A stretch of DNA of 64,000 bases from G963666945 sp963666945 (GTDB lineage Bacteria > Bacteroidota > Bacteroidia > Bacteroidales > Marinifilaceae): the NCBI GenBank assembly GCA_963666945.2, contig CAXXRT010000019.1, positions 26,534-90,533 of the forward strand, in the 5' to 3' direction. Positions 1-8,431 of this stretch are shown here, in pieces. The notes beneath the pieces were generated by a model. The model had not been told where the DNA came from. It made no database searches and saw only the letters and a program-made list of their open reading frames with translations. How positions within the stretch are numbered: position 1 is the first letter of the stretch; the number at the start of each line of letters is the position of its first letter. The translations under genes were made by a program, and so were the position numbers.

Positions 1-408
1 TTTTGCTCCTTTTCTGTCTTTTGCATAGGCAGAAGATTTGTTCTTTTCACTATCTCTTAAAATAAAATGGGTCAGAACCTCCTCCTCCAATGGGGGTTGG
101 TTTTTGACTATTGCCCAATATATTTTCTCTATTTCTTTATCTTTTTCCTGAAACATCTTGTTAAGACGTGTCAATGCCTTAGTGGTACGGGCAAATATTA
201 CAACTCCACTCACTGGCCTGTCCAGACGATGGGGTACTCCCAGAAAAACATCCCCTGGCTTATTGTATTTCTTTTTGATATATCTTTTTACTCTTTCACT
301 TAATGGTTCATCTCCAGATATATCAGCCTGAACAAGATCCGAATTGTTCTTGTTAATGGCAATTATATGATTGTCTTCGTAAAGAACTTCCAGTTTACTG
401 TTTTTCAT
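1..408 (-). CDS. RluA-family 23S rRNA/tRNA pseudouridine synthase, 3' part outside window
   Basis: The reading frame opens with an ATG at 408 and stays open to the window edge, giving the first 136 residues of the protein. It contains HRLDRPVSG, the catalytic-Asp motif of the RluA/RluC/RluD family, followed by the family pattern of a short basic stretch and a KIYWAIV-like strand. These enzymes isomerise specific uridines in ribosomal or transfer RNA. There is no S4 domain at the N-terminus, so it is closer to the short RluA-like forms than to RluC/RluD, but the exact target cannot be told. It lies 63 bases downstream of panB on the same strand and may be the last gene of the cdsA-psd-panB run. 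Confidence 0.85.
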   Translation of the reverse strand, partial: MKNSKLEVLYEDNHIIAINKNNSDLVQADISGDEPLSERVKRYIKKKYNKPGDVFLGVPHRLDRPVSGVVIFARTTKALTRLNKMFQEKDKEIEKIYWAIVKNQPPLEEEVLTHFILRDSEKNKSSAYAKDRKGAK

Positions 409-471
409 CGAAATATTTTAATATTATTCTTTTTATGTACCAAGTAGAGGCGTTCTGTTTATGCCATTTAA

Positions 472-1287
472 TTAGTATTGTTCTCTTTCATTAGGGAAAT
501 CTTTATTCTTAACATCTGTAATGTAAGATTGAACAGCCCCTGTCATTTCTGCGTATAAATTATGGTATCTTCTTAAGAATCGTGGCGAGAATTCATGATT
601 TATTCCCAACATGTCGTGAATAACTAATACCTGACCGTCAACACCGTTTCCGGCACCAATGCCAATAACGGGAATACTAATTTCACTTGCTACCTTTGCT
701 GCCAGTTCCGCAGGTATCTTTTCCAGAACAATGGCAAAGCATCCTGCTTCTTCAAGAGCGTGAGCGTCTTTTATTAGTTTGTCTGCTTCCTCTTTTTCTT
801 TGGCTCTGACAACATATGTCCCAAACTTATGAATGCTCTGAGGGGTTAGACCTAAATGACCCATCACGGGGATACCTGCGCAAAGAATCCTTTTTATGGA
901 TTCCTGAATTTCCTCGCCTCCTTCCATCTTAACGGCGTCTGCACTGGTCTCTTTCATTATTCTGATTGCAGAACTTAATGCCTCTTTTGAATTCCCCTGA
1001 TAAGATCCAAAAGGCATATCTACTACAACTAATGCACGTGCTACTCCCTTTACAACAGATGTACCATGATATATCATCTGATCCAATGTTATCGGTAATG
1101 TTGTTTCGTTACCGGCCATAACATTCGAAGCAGAATCACCTACCAATATTATATCTATTCCTGCTTTGTCTATTATATTAGCCATTGAATAATCGTAGGC
1201 TGTTAGCATAGCAATTTTTTCACCTCTGAGCTTCATCTCTGAAAGCACATGAGTAGTCACTTTTCTTACATCTCTGTGGACAGACAT
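472..1287 (-). CDS. panB: 3-methyl-2-oxobutanoate hydroxymethyltransferase (ketopantoate hydroxymethyltransferase)
   Basis: PanB transfers a hydroxymethyl group from 5,10-methylenetetrahydrofolate to 2-oxoisovalerate, the first committed step of pantothenate and coenzyme A synthesis in the cytoplasm. The 271 residues match the family length. Visible family features are the metal-binding Asp in VGDSASNV, the second Asp in [10 protein letters not shown], the Glu in VKMEGG, the HLGLTPQ segment and the C-terminal IGIGAG loop. It follows psd with a 25-base gap on the same strand, so the two are probably co-transcribed although they serve different pathways. No other pantothenate gene is in the window. 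Confidence 0.96.
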   Translation of the reverse strand: MSVHRDVRKVTTHVLSEMKLRGEKIAMLTAYDYSMANIIDKAGIDIILVGDSASNVMAGNETTLPITLDQMIYHGTSVVKGVARALVVVDMPFGSYQGNSKEALSSAIRIMKETSADAVKMEGGEEIQESIKRILCAGIPVMGHLGLTPQSIHKFGTYVVRAKEKEEADKLIKDAHALEEAGCFAIVLEKIPAELAAKVASEISIPVIGIGAGNGVDGQVLVIHDMLGINHEFSPRFLRRYHNLYAEMTGAVQSYITDVKNKDFPNEREQY

Positions 1288-1312
1288 ATTTATAAGTTTT
1301 TAAATAAATACC

Positions 1313-1969
1313 TTACTCGAATGTTCCTATTATTGTTTGCGAACCTTTCACTTTCTGGTCCAGTTCAACATTTATTTTTGTGTTTAGGGGAAGAAATAAA
1401 TCTACTCTCGAACCAAACTTAATAAATCCTGCGTGCTGATCTTGTCTTACTTCTTCTCCTTCTTTGGCATAAGATACAATTCTTCTTGCTATTGCTCCGG
1501 CAATTTGTCTCATTAGTATCGATGTGCCGTCTTCTTTTTCAAAAACAATGGTTGTTCTTTCGTTTTCCGTAGAAGATTTAGGAAGATATGCAGCCATAAA
1601 TCTTCCGCTATGGTGTTTGAAATACTTTACTATTCCATTTATTGGATACCAATTGATATGAACATTAAATACACTCATGAAAATGGATACTTGTATCCTG
1701 TTCTCTTTTAGATATTCGGGTTCATAAGTCTCTTCTATTACAACAATCTTGCCATCTGCCGGTGCAAGAATAGTATTGTTGTCGACAATAACTTCTCTTT
1801 TTGGGTTCCGGAAGAAATTAAGGGTAAGAAAATAGAAAATAGAAGAAATAGCAAGTATTGTGTATGTTATGGTTTCATTATCTAGGTATAAAAACAATAA
1901 TGAGTTAATAACTAACAATGCTGCTAATGTTTTAAGCAATAAGCTATATCCTGCTTTGTGTATTGTCAT
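1313..1969 (-). CDS. psd: phosphatidylserine decarboxylase proenzyme
   Basis: This pyruvoyl enzyme decarboxylates phosphatidylserine to phosphatidylethanolamine at the inner membrane. The 218-residue protein is the short form of the family. Two hydrophobic segments lie near the N-terminus (about residues 8-50). The self-cleavage site is visible as FGS, with Ser187 as the predicted pyruvoyl precursor, so that the alpha chain would be residues 187-218. The motif HSGRFMAAYLPKS is also typical. The gene lies 26 bases downstream of cdsA, which makes the CDP-diacylglycerol precursor of the phosphatidylserine it uses, so the pairing is functionally sensible. No pss gene is visible nearby. Confidence 0.95.
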   Translation of the reverse strand: MTIHKAGYSLLLKTLAALLVINSLLFLYLDNETITYTILAISSIFYFLTLNFFRNPKREVIVDNNTILAPADGKIVVIEETYEPEYLKENRIQVSIFMSVFNVHINWYPINGIVKYFKHHSGRFMAAYLPKSSTENERTTIVFEKEDGTSILMRQIAGAIARRIVSYAKEGEEVRQDQHAGFIKFGSRVDLFLPLNTKINVELDQKVKGSQTIIGTFE

Positions 1970-1995
1970 GTTTTTTGAGTCTTTAGCCTACAAAA

Positions 1996-2805
1996 TTAAT
2001 ACTTGAAACTCAGATATACAAAAATAAATGGAATTGCAAGCAAAAGAGCATCAAATCTGTCAAGTATTCCCCCATGTCCAGGGAGTAATGTTCCTGAATC
2101 TTTTATATTTATGCTTCTTTTGAATAGTGATTCAGTCAAATCTCCCAATGTTCCCGCTATAACTGTTATTATAGCTATTACAATCCAGTCGGTAGTGCTC
2201 AGTAGCCCGGGGTAGTATGATAATAGTACTGCAATACCGACTGTGCTTAGTCCTCCCCCAATACTTCCTTCCCACGATTTTTTTGGAGATATTCTTTTAA
2301 AAAGTCTGTGTTTTCCAAAATTAACTCCAAAGATGTAGGCAAAGCTATCGTTAGTCCATATAAGTAAGAATATGCATGCCAGCAACTCTGGTCTGAAAAT
2401 ATTGTCTTCAAAAAATACAATATAATTGAGTAGGGCAAAAGGCAATGCCGTATATATGAGTCCTGTAAGAGTCCAGGCTATATTATTAAAAGGATTATTC
2501 TTTTTCCTGTATAGTTCGCATATAAATATTAATGCCACTATCAATCCGCTGATAAGATATAGCTTTTTGTAATTGTATGTTACATGAACAAAGGCAGATG
2601 TAAATACCGATGCAGCTGCAAGGAAACCCCAGAATTTTTGAGGAATAGCTCCTGCTTTTTTTGAAAGCTGGAAAAATTCGTTTATTGCTCCTATTGTAAG
2701 CAATAGGAAGAAAATAAAAAAAGTATATTTATTAGCCAGTAGTGCTGTTATCAGTACAACAACAAATATAGTTCCGGTAATTGTCCTTTTGTAAAAATTA
2801 TTCAC
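1996..2805 (-). CDS. cdsA: phosphatidate cytidylyltransferase
   Basis: CdsA makes CDP-diacylglycerol from phosphatidic acid and CTP, the branch point for membrane phospholipids. The 269-residue protein is rich in hydrophobic helices along its whole length. Near the C-terminus it carries the CDS signature: GDLTESLFKR followed by KDSGTLLPGHGGILDRFD, with the acidic residues that bind metal-CTP. It overlaps the 3' end of the upstream DUF2007 gene by 8 bases (2798-2805), which suggests translational coupling, and it is followed by psd. Confidence 0.96.
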   Translation of the reverse strand: MNNFYKRTITGTIFVVVLITALLANKYTFFIFFLLLTIGAINEFFQLSKKAGAIPQKFWGFLAAASVFTSAFVHVTYNYKKLYLISGLIVALIFICELYRKKNNPFNNIAWTLTGLIYTALPFALLNYIVFFEDNIFRPELLACIFLLIWTNDSFAYIFGVNFGKHRLFKRISPKKSWEGSIGGGLSTVGIAVLLSYYPGLLSTTDWIVIAIITVIAGTLGDLTESLFKRSINIKDSGTLLPGHGGILDRFDALLLAIPFIFVYLSFKY

Positions 2806-3004
2806 GTTTAAAAATTTTTATCAGTTCCAAAGCTCGTTCTTCGTCTTTCTCGCTGACAAATATATCTATATCTCCAAGAACTACAAAAGAACTGTCCTTT
2901 TCATTCATGCTTACAGCATGAATATTATTTTTTATTAGCAAATCAATAACCAAATTAGCGTCGTAGGCTTTGGTTGTAGAAAATACTTTCCTCCAATCCT
3001 TCAT
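2798..3004 (-). CDS. DUF2007-type small protein
   Basis: This 68-residue protein resembles DUF2007 proteins, described as putative signal-transducing proteins: an N-terminal KVFSTTKAYDANLVIDLLIKN-like helix for an element that spans two levels, a central hydrophobic strand (SSFVVLGDIDIFV) and a C-terminal helix. It has no signal peptide or membrane segment. The ATG at 3004 gives the full domain. It overlaps the start of cdsA by 8 bases, so it is the first gene of the cdsA run. Its role is unknown and I assign none. Confidence 0.8.
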   Translation of the reverse strand: MKDWRKVFSTTKAYDANLVIDLLIKNNIHAVSMNEKDSSFVVLGDIDIFVSEKDEERALELIKIFKRE

Positions 3005-3118
3005 ATGTGTATGTTTTTATCCTTAGTTATAAGTACGAGTCTAAATAAATACGATTTTTAGCCATCTTTGTTTGTGTTTATAGTTTTATGACTTGTATTG
3101 AACGGATAAGATACCCCC

Positions 3119-3153
3119 AAAAAAGAAAAGGTATCCAATTTTAGGATACCTTT
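3119..3153 (-). terminator. Rho-independent terminator downstream of ftsH
   Basis: On the minus strand, ten-base arms AAAGGTATCC and GGATACCTTT (3144-3153 and 3127-3136) pair perfectly around a seven-base loop and are followed by the T-rich tract TCTTTTTT. It lies 33 bases past the ftsH stop codon and separates the rsfS-ftsH unit from the DUF2007-cdsA unit. Confidence 0.85.
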
Positions 3154-3185
3154 CTAAAGTATTTTGAAAGTATTAAACTATCATG

Positions 3186-5222
3186 TTATTCTTTGTCTTC
3201 CTTTTCTTCTTCTTTGTAATCTTCTTTTTTTTCTGTCGGCAAAGTTTTGTTTTCTTCTTTTATATCCCATTCCCTCTTTCCGAAAATCTTTTCAAGATCG
3301 TCACTGAAGATAACTTCATTGTCTAGAAGAAGCTCTGCTAGTTCTCTGTGTCCATCTGCATGATCCTTTAATATTGTTAAAGCTCTTTGGTAGCTTTCGT
3401 CAACAAGAACCTTAACTTCTGTATCTATCAGCTCAGCAGTCTTTTCGCTATATGGCTTGGTGAAAGAGAAGTCTGTTTGTCCGGTTGAATCGTAAAAACT
3501 CATGTTGCCCACCTTATCACTCATGCCAAAAATAGATACCATGGCATAAGCTTGCTTGGTTATCTTTTCAAGATCGTTCTGAGCTCCTGTAGATATGGTA
3601 CCAAAAATCAATTCTTCTGCTGCCCTTCCTCCTAATGCTGAACACATCTCGTCCAGCAATTGTTCTCTGGTTGTTATCTGTCTTTCCTGAGGAAGATACC
3701 ATGCAGCACCCAAAGCTTTTCCCCTTGGTACAATGGTTACTTTCAACAAGGGATGAGCGTGTTCAAGAAGCCAGCTTATTGTTGCGTGTCCGGCTTCATG
3801 ATATGCTATGGTTTTTTTCTCTTCTGTTTTTATTACTTTATTCCTTTTTTCTAATCCGCCTATTATTCTGTCCACGGCGTCAAGAAAATCCTGACGCTCA
3901 ACCTGCGATCTGTTTCTTCTTGCTGCAATAAGTGCTGCTTCGTTACAGACATTGGCAATGTCTGCTCCTGAGAAACCTGGCGTTTGTTTTGCAAGAAACA
4001 TAACATCAACCTCCGGATCCAGCTTAATTGGCTTAAGATGTACTTTGAATATGGCCTCTCTCTCGTGAAGGTCTGGTAGTTCAACCTGTATCTGTCTGTC
4101 AAACCTTCCTGCTCTCATCAATGCTCTGTCCAGTATGTCTGCGCGGTTTGTTGCTGCAAGAATAATGACACCTGAATTTGTGTCAAAACCATCCATCTCG
4201 GTAAGCAGTTGGTTCAAAGTGTTCTCGCGCTCATCGTTTGCGCCCATGTTTGGATTTTTACCTCTGGCACGACCAATGGCGTCAATCTCATCAATAAATA
4301 CAATACATGGAGCTTTTGCCTTAGCCTGTTTAAACAAGTCTCTTACCCTTGATGCTCCAACGCCAACAAACATTTCAACAAAATCAGAGCCAGACATGGA
4401 AAAGAAAGGTACATTTGCTTCACCTGCTACGGCTTTTGCTAGTAATGTTTTTCCTGTCCCAGGAGGTCCTACCAGTAATGCTCCTTTTGGAATTTTACCA
4501 CCCAGTTTTGTGTATTTGTCCGGATTCTTAAGGAAAGATACAATTTCTTCAATTTCTTCCTTTGCCTCAGCAAGGCCTGCAACATCTTTAAAGGTTACAT
4601 TTATACGGGCTTCTTTGTCGAATAATTTTGCCTGCGATTTACCAACAGAAAAAATGCCTCCTGCTCCACCACCACCTTTGCTCATCTTTTTGAAGAAATA
4701 AATCCATATGAAAAGTATTAGAGCTAATGGAATTGCATAGGAAAGGAACTGTCCAAACCAATCTTCATGTTCCTTGAAAATTGGATATATTCTGTCTTGT
4801 TCCGGGATATCCTGTTGTGCCTTTTCAAGATTGGCTTCAAATGTTTCCATAGAACCTGCTGTAAAGGAAAAATGAGGACCTGCTTTTGAGGGTTTTGATA
4901 ATCCTCCTGATTCAAGCTCCGAATATTTCTCAATGCTTTCTGGTTTAAGGTAAACGTAGACGTAAATAATGTTTTTCCCGGTAGACGAAAGAGCCTCTAT
5001 CTTTTTTATGTCCCTGTTTTTAAGCATCCTTGTCTTTACATTATTCCATGTTGTTTCTCTTGGGCTTCCTCCCATTCCTAAGAATTGAATACCCAGGATA
5101 ACCGCAACAATAATAATATAAACCCAATATCCGCTAAATTTAGGTTTGCCGTTTTTTCCTCCTAAAGGAGGAAAAGGAATCTTTCTGTCATCCTTTTTTT
5201 CTGTATTTTTATTTTCAACCAT
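3186..5222 (-). CDS. ftsH: ATP-dependent zinc metalloprotease FtsH
   Basis: FtsH is the membrane-anchored AAA+ protease that degrades misassembled membrane proteins and short-lived regulators. The 678 residues show the expected order: a transmembrane segment near residues 33-50, a periplasmic domain, a second transmembrane segment near 160-178, then a glycine-rich linker (KGGGGAGG) and the AAA domain. Walker A GPPGTGKT is at 252-259, Walker B is [12 protein letters not shown], and the second region of homology is present. The zinc site HEAGH is at 475-479. The C-terminus ends in a long run of Lys and Glu, a common but variable tail. It begins 14 bases after rsfS on the same strand. Confidence 0.98.
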   Translation of the reverse strand: MVENKNTEKKDDRKIPFPPLGGKNGKPKFSGYWVYIIIVAVILGIQFLGMGGSPRETTWNNVKTRMLKNRDIKKIEALSSTGKNIIYVYVYLKPESIEKYSELESGGLSKPSKAGPHFSFTAGSMETFEANLEKAQQDIPEQDRIYPIFKEHEDWFGQFLSYAIPLALILFIWIYFFKKMSKGGGGAGGIFSVGKSQAKLFDKEARINVTFKDVAGLAEAKEEIEEIVSFLKNPDKYTKLGGKIPKGALLVGPPGTGKTLLAKAVAGEANVPFFSMSGSDFVEMFVGVGASRVRDLFKQAKAKAPCIVFIDEIDAIGRARGKNPNMGANDERENTLNQLLTEMDGFDTNSGVIILAATNRADILDRALMRAGRFDRQIQVELPDLHEREAIFKVHLKPIKLDPEVDVMFLAKQTPGFSGADIANVCNEAALIAARRNRSQVERQDFLDAVDRIIGGLEKRNKVIKTEEKKTIAYHEAGHATISWLLEHAHPLLKVTIVPRGKALGAAWYLPQERQITTREQLLDEMCSALGGRAAEELIFGTISTGAQNDLEKITKQAYAMVSIFGMSDKVGNMSFYDSTGQTDFSFTKPYSEKTAELIDTEVKVLVDESYQRALTILKDHADGHRELAELLLDNEVIFSDDLEKIFGKREWDIKEENKTLPTEKKEDYKEEEKEDKE

Positions 5223-5236
5223 CTTTTCTTTTCTGT

Positions 5237-5599
5237 TTAGACTGTTTCTTCAATGTGCATTATTTTGGCATCACTCCACATGCTTTCCAGCTGATAATAA
5301 TCCCTGTATTCTTTTTGGAATATATGTATTATTACATCAGAATAATCCAAAAGAATCCATTGTGCGTTGTCCTGTCCTTCTTTGTGAAAGGGTTTTTCTG
5401 AGCACTCATCAATTATTGTATCTATCGCTGAATCGGCTAATCCTCCCACATGTGTATTAGAAGTACCGTGACATATTATAAAATAATTACAAAATGTATT
5501 TTCTATTTTTGAAAGATCAATAGTAACAATGTCAACTGCTTTCTTATCCTGAAGTCCTTTTATAGCTGCATCTATCAGTTGTTCAGTGTTTTTTCTCAT
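5237..5599 (-). CDS. rsfS: ribosomal silencing factor RsfS
   Basis: RsfS (YbeB/Iojap family) binds ribosomal protein uL14 and blocks subunit joining when nutrients are scarce. The 120-residue length and the sequence elements are typical: a helix containing GLQDKKAVDIVTIDL, then FCNYFIICHGTSNTHV, and a C-terminal WILLDYSDVIIHIFQ strand. It is the first gene of a minus-strand pair with ftsH, an order often seen in Bacteroidota. A -7 promoter element sits about 35 bases before the ATG. Confidence 0.95.
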   Translation of the reverse strand: MRKNTEQLIDAAIKGLQDKKAVDIVTIDLSKIENTFCNYFIICHGTSNTHVGGLADSAIDTIIDECSEKPFHKEGQDNAQWILLDYSDVIIHIFQKEYRDYYQLESMWSDAKIMHIEETV

Positions 5600-5632
5600 G
5601 TGATTTTTTAAATGTTTTATCTTATTAATTTA

Positions 5633-5640
5633 CAAATATA
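5633..5640 (-). promoter_or_regulatory. Bacteroidota -7 element upstream of rsfS
   Basis: TATATTTG on the minus strand matches the TAnnTTTG consensus recognised by the Bacteroidota primary sigma factor and lies about 35 bases before the rsfS ATG. No clear -33 TTTG is seen. It diverges from the birA element at 5729-5736. Confidence 0.65.
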
Positions 5641-5728
5641 ATCGTTTTGTTTTAAATAATCTTTATGCTATAGTCAAATACTATAACATGTTTCCATATT
5701 TCAGTAATCCATATTTTTATAGAATATG

Positions 5729-5736
5729 TATCTTTG
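5729..5736 (+). promoter_or_regulatory. Bacteroidota -7 element upstream of birA
   Basis: TATCTTTG is a full match to TAnnTTTG and lies 19 bases before the ATG at 5756. An in-frame ATG at 5726 would overlap this element and precede the expected transcription start, so it is an unlikely initiator. Confidence 0.75.
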
Positions 5737-5755
5737 CACAAAAATAGTGCCGAAA

Positions 5756-6505
5756 ATGAATTCTAACTACTCAAGATATAAGTTTATAGTTAAAAATAGT
5801 ATAAATTCTACAAATTCTTATGCTAAAACACTTATTTTATCGAAAAAGTGTGATGATAGGACTGTCATTGTGGCAGAAACACAGACAAAGGGTAGGGGAC
5901 AGCATACTAATATCTGGGAAAGTGAAGCAGGAAAGAATCTGACTTTCTCCATTGTGTTTTTCCCGGAATGCATTACTGCAAGCGATCAGTTTTACCTTTC
6001 AAGGGCTATTGCATTGGGGGTTTCGGATTATCTTGTTTGTAGTGTTGGTGAGGTAAGTATTAAATGGCCAAACGATATATATGTTGGTGATAAAAAAATT
6101 GCCGGTATTTTAATTGAGAACACAATTGTCGGGCCTTATATAGCTTATACTATCTGTGGTATAGGGATTAATATCAATCAGGAAGTTTTTTATTCCGATG
6201 CCCCTAACCCTATATCGTTAAAACAGATAACCGGAATAGAATATAAACTTAATGAGGAATTAGAAAAACTTACCAGATCTATTGAAAAGAGATACCAGCA
6301 GTTGGAGAAAGGGGATTTTAATAGACTTGACAGTGATTATATGAATTATCTCTATAGAAAGACAGGGTTTCATTTATTCAGCGAGGAAGGACAATTTTTT
6401 AAAGCAAGAATTGCAGAAATTACAGATATTGGACAGATGGTGCTGGAAAAAGAAAACGGAGAACGAAAAACTTATTGTTTCAAGGAAGTAAGTTATGTCA
6501 TTTAG
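5756..6505 (+). CDS. birA: biotin--[acetyl-CoA-carboxylase] ligase
   Basis: BirA activates biotin to biotinyl-AMP and attaches it to the biotin carrier protein of carboxylases. The 249-residue protein has the catalytic domain with the GRGQHTNIWES loop that holds biotinyl-AMP, the KWPNDIYVGDKKIAGILIE segment with the conserved catalytic-site Lys, and a small C-terminal domain. The N-terminal winged-helix repressor domain of the E. coli protein is absent, so it should be a ligase only. I chose the ATG at 5756 rather than 5726 because a promoter element covers 5729-5736. Confidence 0.93.
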   Translation: MNSNYSRYKFIVKNSINSTNSYAKTLILSKKCDDRTVIVAETQTKGRGQHTNIWESEAGKNLTFSIVFFPECITASDQFYLSRAIALGVSDYLVCSVGEVSIKWPNDIYVGDKKIAGILIENTIVGPYIAYTICGIGININQEVFYSDAPNPISLKQITGIEYKLNEELEKLTRSIEKRYQQLEKGDFNRLDSDYMNYLYRKTGFHLFSEEGQFFKARIAEITDIGQMVLEKENGERKTYCFKEVSYVI

Positions 6506-6811
6506 ATAAGGGATACTATATTGTATTCGTTATATACCCTATTCGTATTAAGTTCGTACCTTCCTTGCACCAACTTCGAAGAATCATTTGCGTTTTTGGT
6601 AATTTTATGGATAGTAAAGGGATACTTTCTGTAGTCTTTTTATACAGAAAGTATGGGCCAAGTCAGGAGAAGCATCGGTGGTTTGTAAAGTTTGGAAATA
6701 ATATTTACCAAAATCAACCTATTTGTTAAATAATAGATTGATTGGATTATGATGAATAAAATAAATTTTTTATATTTATGTTATTGTTTTCTGTCTTTAA
6801 CCGATTGACTT
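6506..6811. other. 306-base gap between birA and a sensor kinase
   Basis: No gene with family resemblance is seen. An 84-codon frame covers 6475-6729 but starts inside birA and reads like noise. The one clear structure is an inverted repeat at 6622-6654. The DNA before the kinase at 6812 is AT-rich, without a clean TAnnTTTG element. Confidence 0.6.
6622..6654. repeat. perfect 12-base inverted repeat
   Basis: ATACTTTCTGTA at 6622-6633 is exactly the reverse complement of TACAGAAAGTAT at 6643-6654, around a nine-base loop. It has no T-tract on either side, so it is not a standard terminator. It lies about 120 bases after birA and about 160 bases before the first kinase. Confidence 0.8.
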
Positions 6812-8308
6812 ATGCAAGATACTTTAAAAATTGATTTCTCTCTTATATTTGAAAACATGACTGCAGCATTGTGTGTTGTGGAGGTTGTTTTCTGTGAAAA
6901 AGGAAGTCCTGATGATTTTATTATAGTTGAAGTTAATTCGAAATTTGAAAAGATATTTGATATTCCCAAAAATAAGATATTAGGTTCTTCTGTCTCTGTT
7001 ATTTGTCCGGATATAAAATCAGAATGTGTTGATGCACTTAGAAATGTATATTTTGGGGGAAGGGCAGAAAGACTGGAAATTTATCGTGGTGATATTGATA
7101 AATATTTAGTCGTAAAAGTATTTAGGACAGAGGAAAAATATATAGGGATATTAATTACAGATATTACGGAACGGAAAAAAGCCGAAGAAGAATTAATTAA
7201 GAGTGAGGAGAGTTTTAGGATGCTTTATGAGAATGTCGCCGGTGGGGTATTAATTGTTGATGAAGATTATGTTATAAGAGATGTGAACGAAAGAACCTGC
7301 GAAATTACAGGATATAAAAAACATGAACTTTTAGGGCAGTTTTGTGATATTATTTGTCCCAAGGGATCGCGTTCTGGTAAGTGTCCTATCTGGGCTGAAA
7401 GAAAGCCCGGATTTGTGGGTATGGATACATTAATAAAGTGTAAGGACAACTCTCATACGCCTATAATAAAAGATGCGAAAAGATTGACAATAAGAGGGAA
7501 ATCTTGCATATTTGAAAACTTTCATGATATTTCAATCCAGAAAAATGTGGAGAGAGAACTTCAGGTTGCAAAGGAAAAAGCCGAGGAAAGTAATCGGCTA
7601 AAAAGTGCTTTTCTGGCTAATGTTAGTCACGAAATAAGAACGCCGATGAATGGGATATTAGGGTTTGCTGATTTGTTAAGGGAATCTGAATTAAGTGGAG
7701 AAGTTCAACAAAAATATATTCAGGTTATTCGAAGAAGTGGGAAGAGAATGTTGAATATCATAAACGATTTGATTGATATTTCTAAGATAGAGGCCGGGCA
7801 AATGGATTTATATTTTGAGTCTGTCAATATCAATTCAATACTTAAGGAGCAATGCTCATTTTTTAGGCCAGAGGCTGAAAGTAAAGGACTTGTTTTTGTT
7901 TGTAAAGAAGTTTTGGATGAGGATGCTATGGTTTTTGCAGACAGCATTAGGCTTAATCAGATATTATGTAACCTATTGAACAATGCAATTAAATACACTA
8001 AATATGGTAAAATTGAGTTTGGGTGTAGAGTAAATGCTGACAACTATGAATTTTATGTTTATGATACCGGGGTTGGTATTATAGCAGATCTGCAGGATAA
8101 AGTTTTTGAAAGGTTCAGGCAGGGAGAATTGGAAATGACTAAAAAATATGAGGGGGTGGGTTTGGGGCTTAGTATTTCTAAGGCTTATGTTGAGAGGATG
8201 GGAGGTGAAATATGGCTTAAATCTTCCCCTGGAGTCGGCAGTACTTTTTATTTTACTATTCCTTTAAGTTTGCCAGATAAAGAAAGAGTTAATGTGAAAT
8301 ACAGATAG
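6812..8308 (+). CDS. PAS-domain sensor histidine kinase (first of a tandem pair)
   Basis: This 498-residue kinase has no transmembrane segment or signal peptide and so should sense a cytoplasmic cue. Two PAS-like domains occupy about residues 8-118 and 128-245, each ending in a DIT/DIS-type segment. Then comes a short coiled coil (KEKAEESNRLKSAF), a HisKA domain with the phospho-acceptor His273 in NVSHEIRTPMNG, and a HATPase_c domain with N box NLLNNAIKYT, G1 DTGVGI and G2 GVGLGLSI. The second PAS domain holds a Cys-rich ICPKGSRSGKCPIW segment that could bind a ligand or respond to redox state; that is inference. There is no receiver domain and no response regulator nearby. Confidence 0.93.
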   Translation: MQDTLKIDFSLIFENMTAALCVVEVVFCEKGSPDDFIIVEVNSKFEKIFDIPKNKILGSSVSVICPDIKSECVDALRNVYFGGRAERLEIYRGDIDKYLVVKVFRTEEKYIGILITDITERKKAEEELIKSEESFRMLYENVAGGVLIVDEDYVIRDVNERTCEITGYKKHELLGQFCDIICPKGSRSGKCPIWAERKPGFVGMDTLIKCKDNSHTPIIKDAKRLTIRGKSCIFENFHDISIQKNVERELQVAKEKAEESNRLKSAFLANVSHEIRTPMNGILGFADLLRESELSGEVQQKYIQVIRRSGKRMLNIINDLIDISKIEAGQMDLYFESVNINSILKEQCSFFRPEAESKGLVFVCKEVLDEDAMVFADSIRLNQILCNLLNNAIKYTKYGKIEFGCRVNADNYEFYVYDTGVGIIADLQDKVFERFRQGELEMTKKYEGVGLGLSISKAYVERMGGEIWLKSSPGVGSTFYFTIPLSLPDKERVNVKYR

Positions 8309-8431
8309 TAGGCAAAAATGGAATATCCTTGTTTTTTATTATTTTAGCAGTTTTATAAGTTGATAATAATTCTTGAATTTTATCTTGTAGCAAATTAAAG
8401 ATGATTTTAGTTCTCTTTATTGATATAGAAT

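Noticed and set aside
4135..4701. Long plus-strand frame antisense to ftsH
   Set aside because: It lies wholly over the conserved AAA domain of ftsH, has no family resemblance, and mirrors the codon pattern of the real gene.
6475..6729. 84-codon frame overlapping the end of birA
   Set aside because: It begins inside birA, contains the inverted repeat, and has no promoter, family match or regular codon use.
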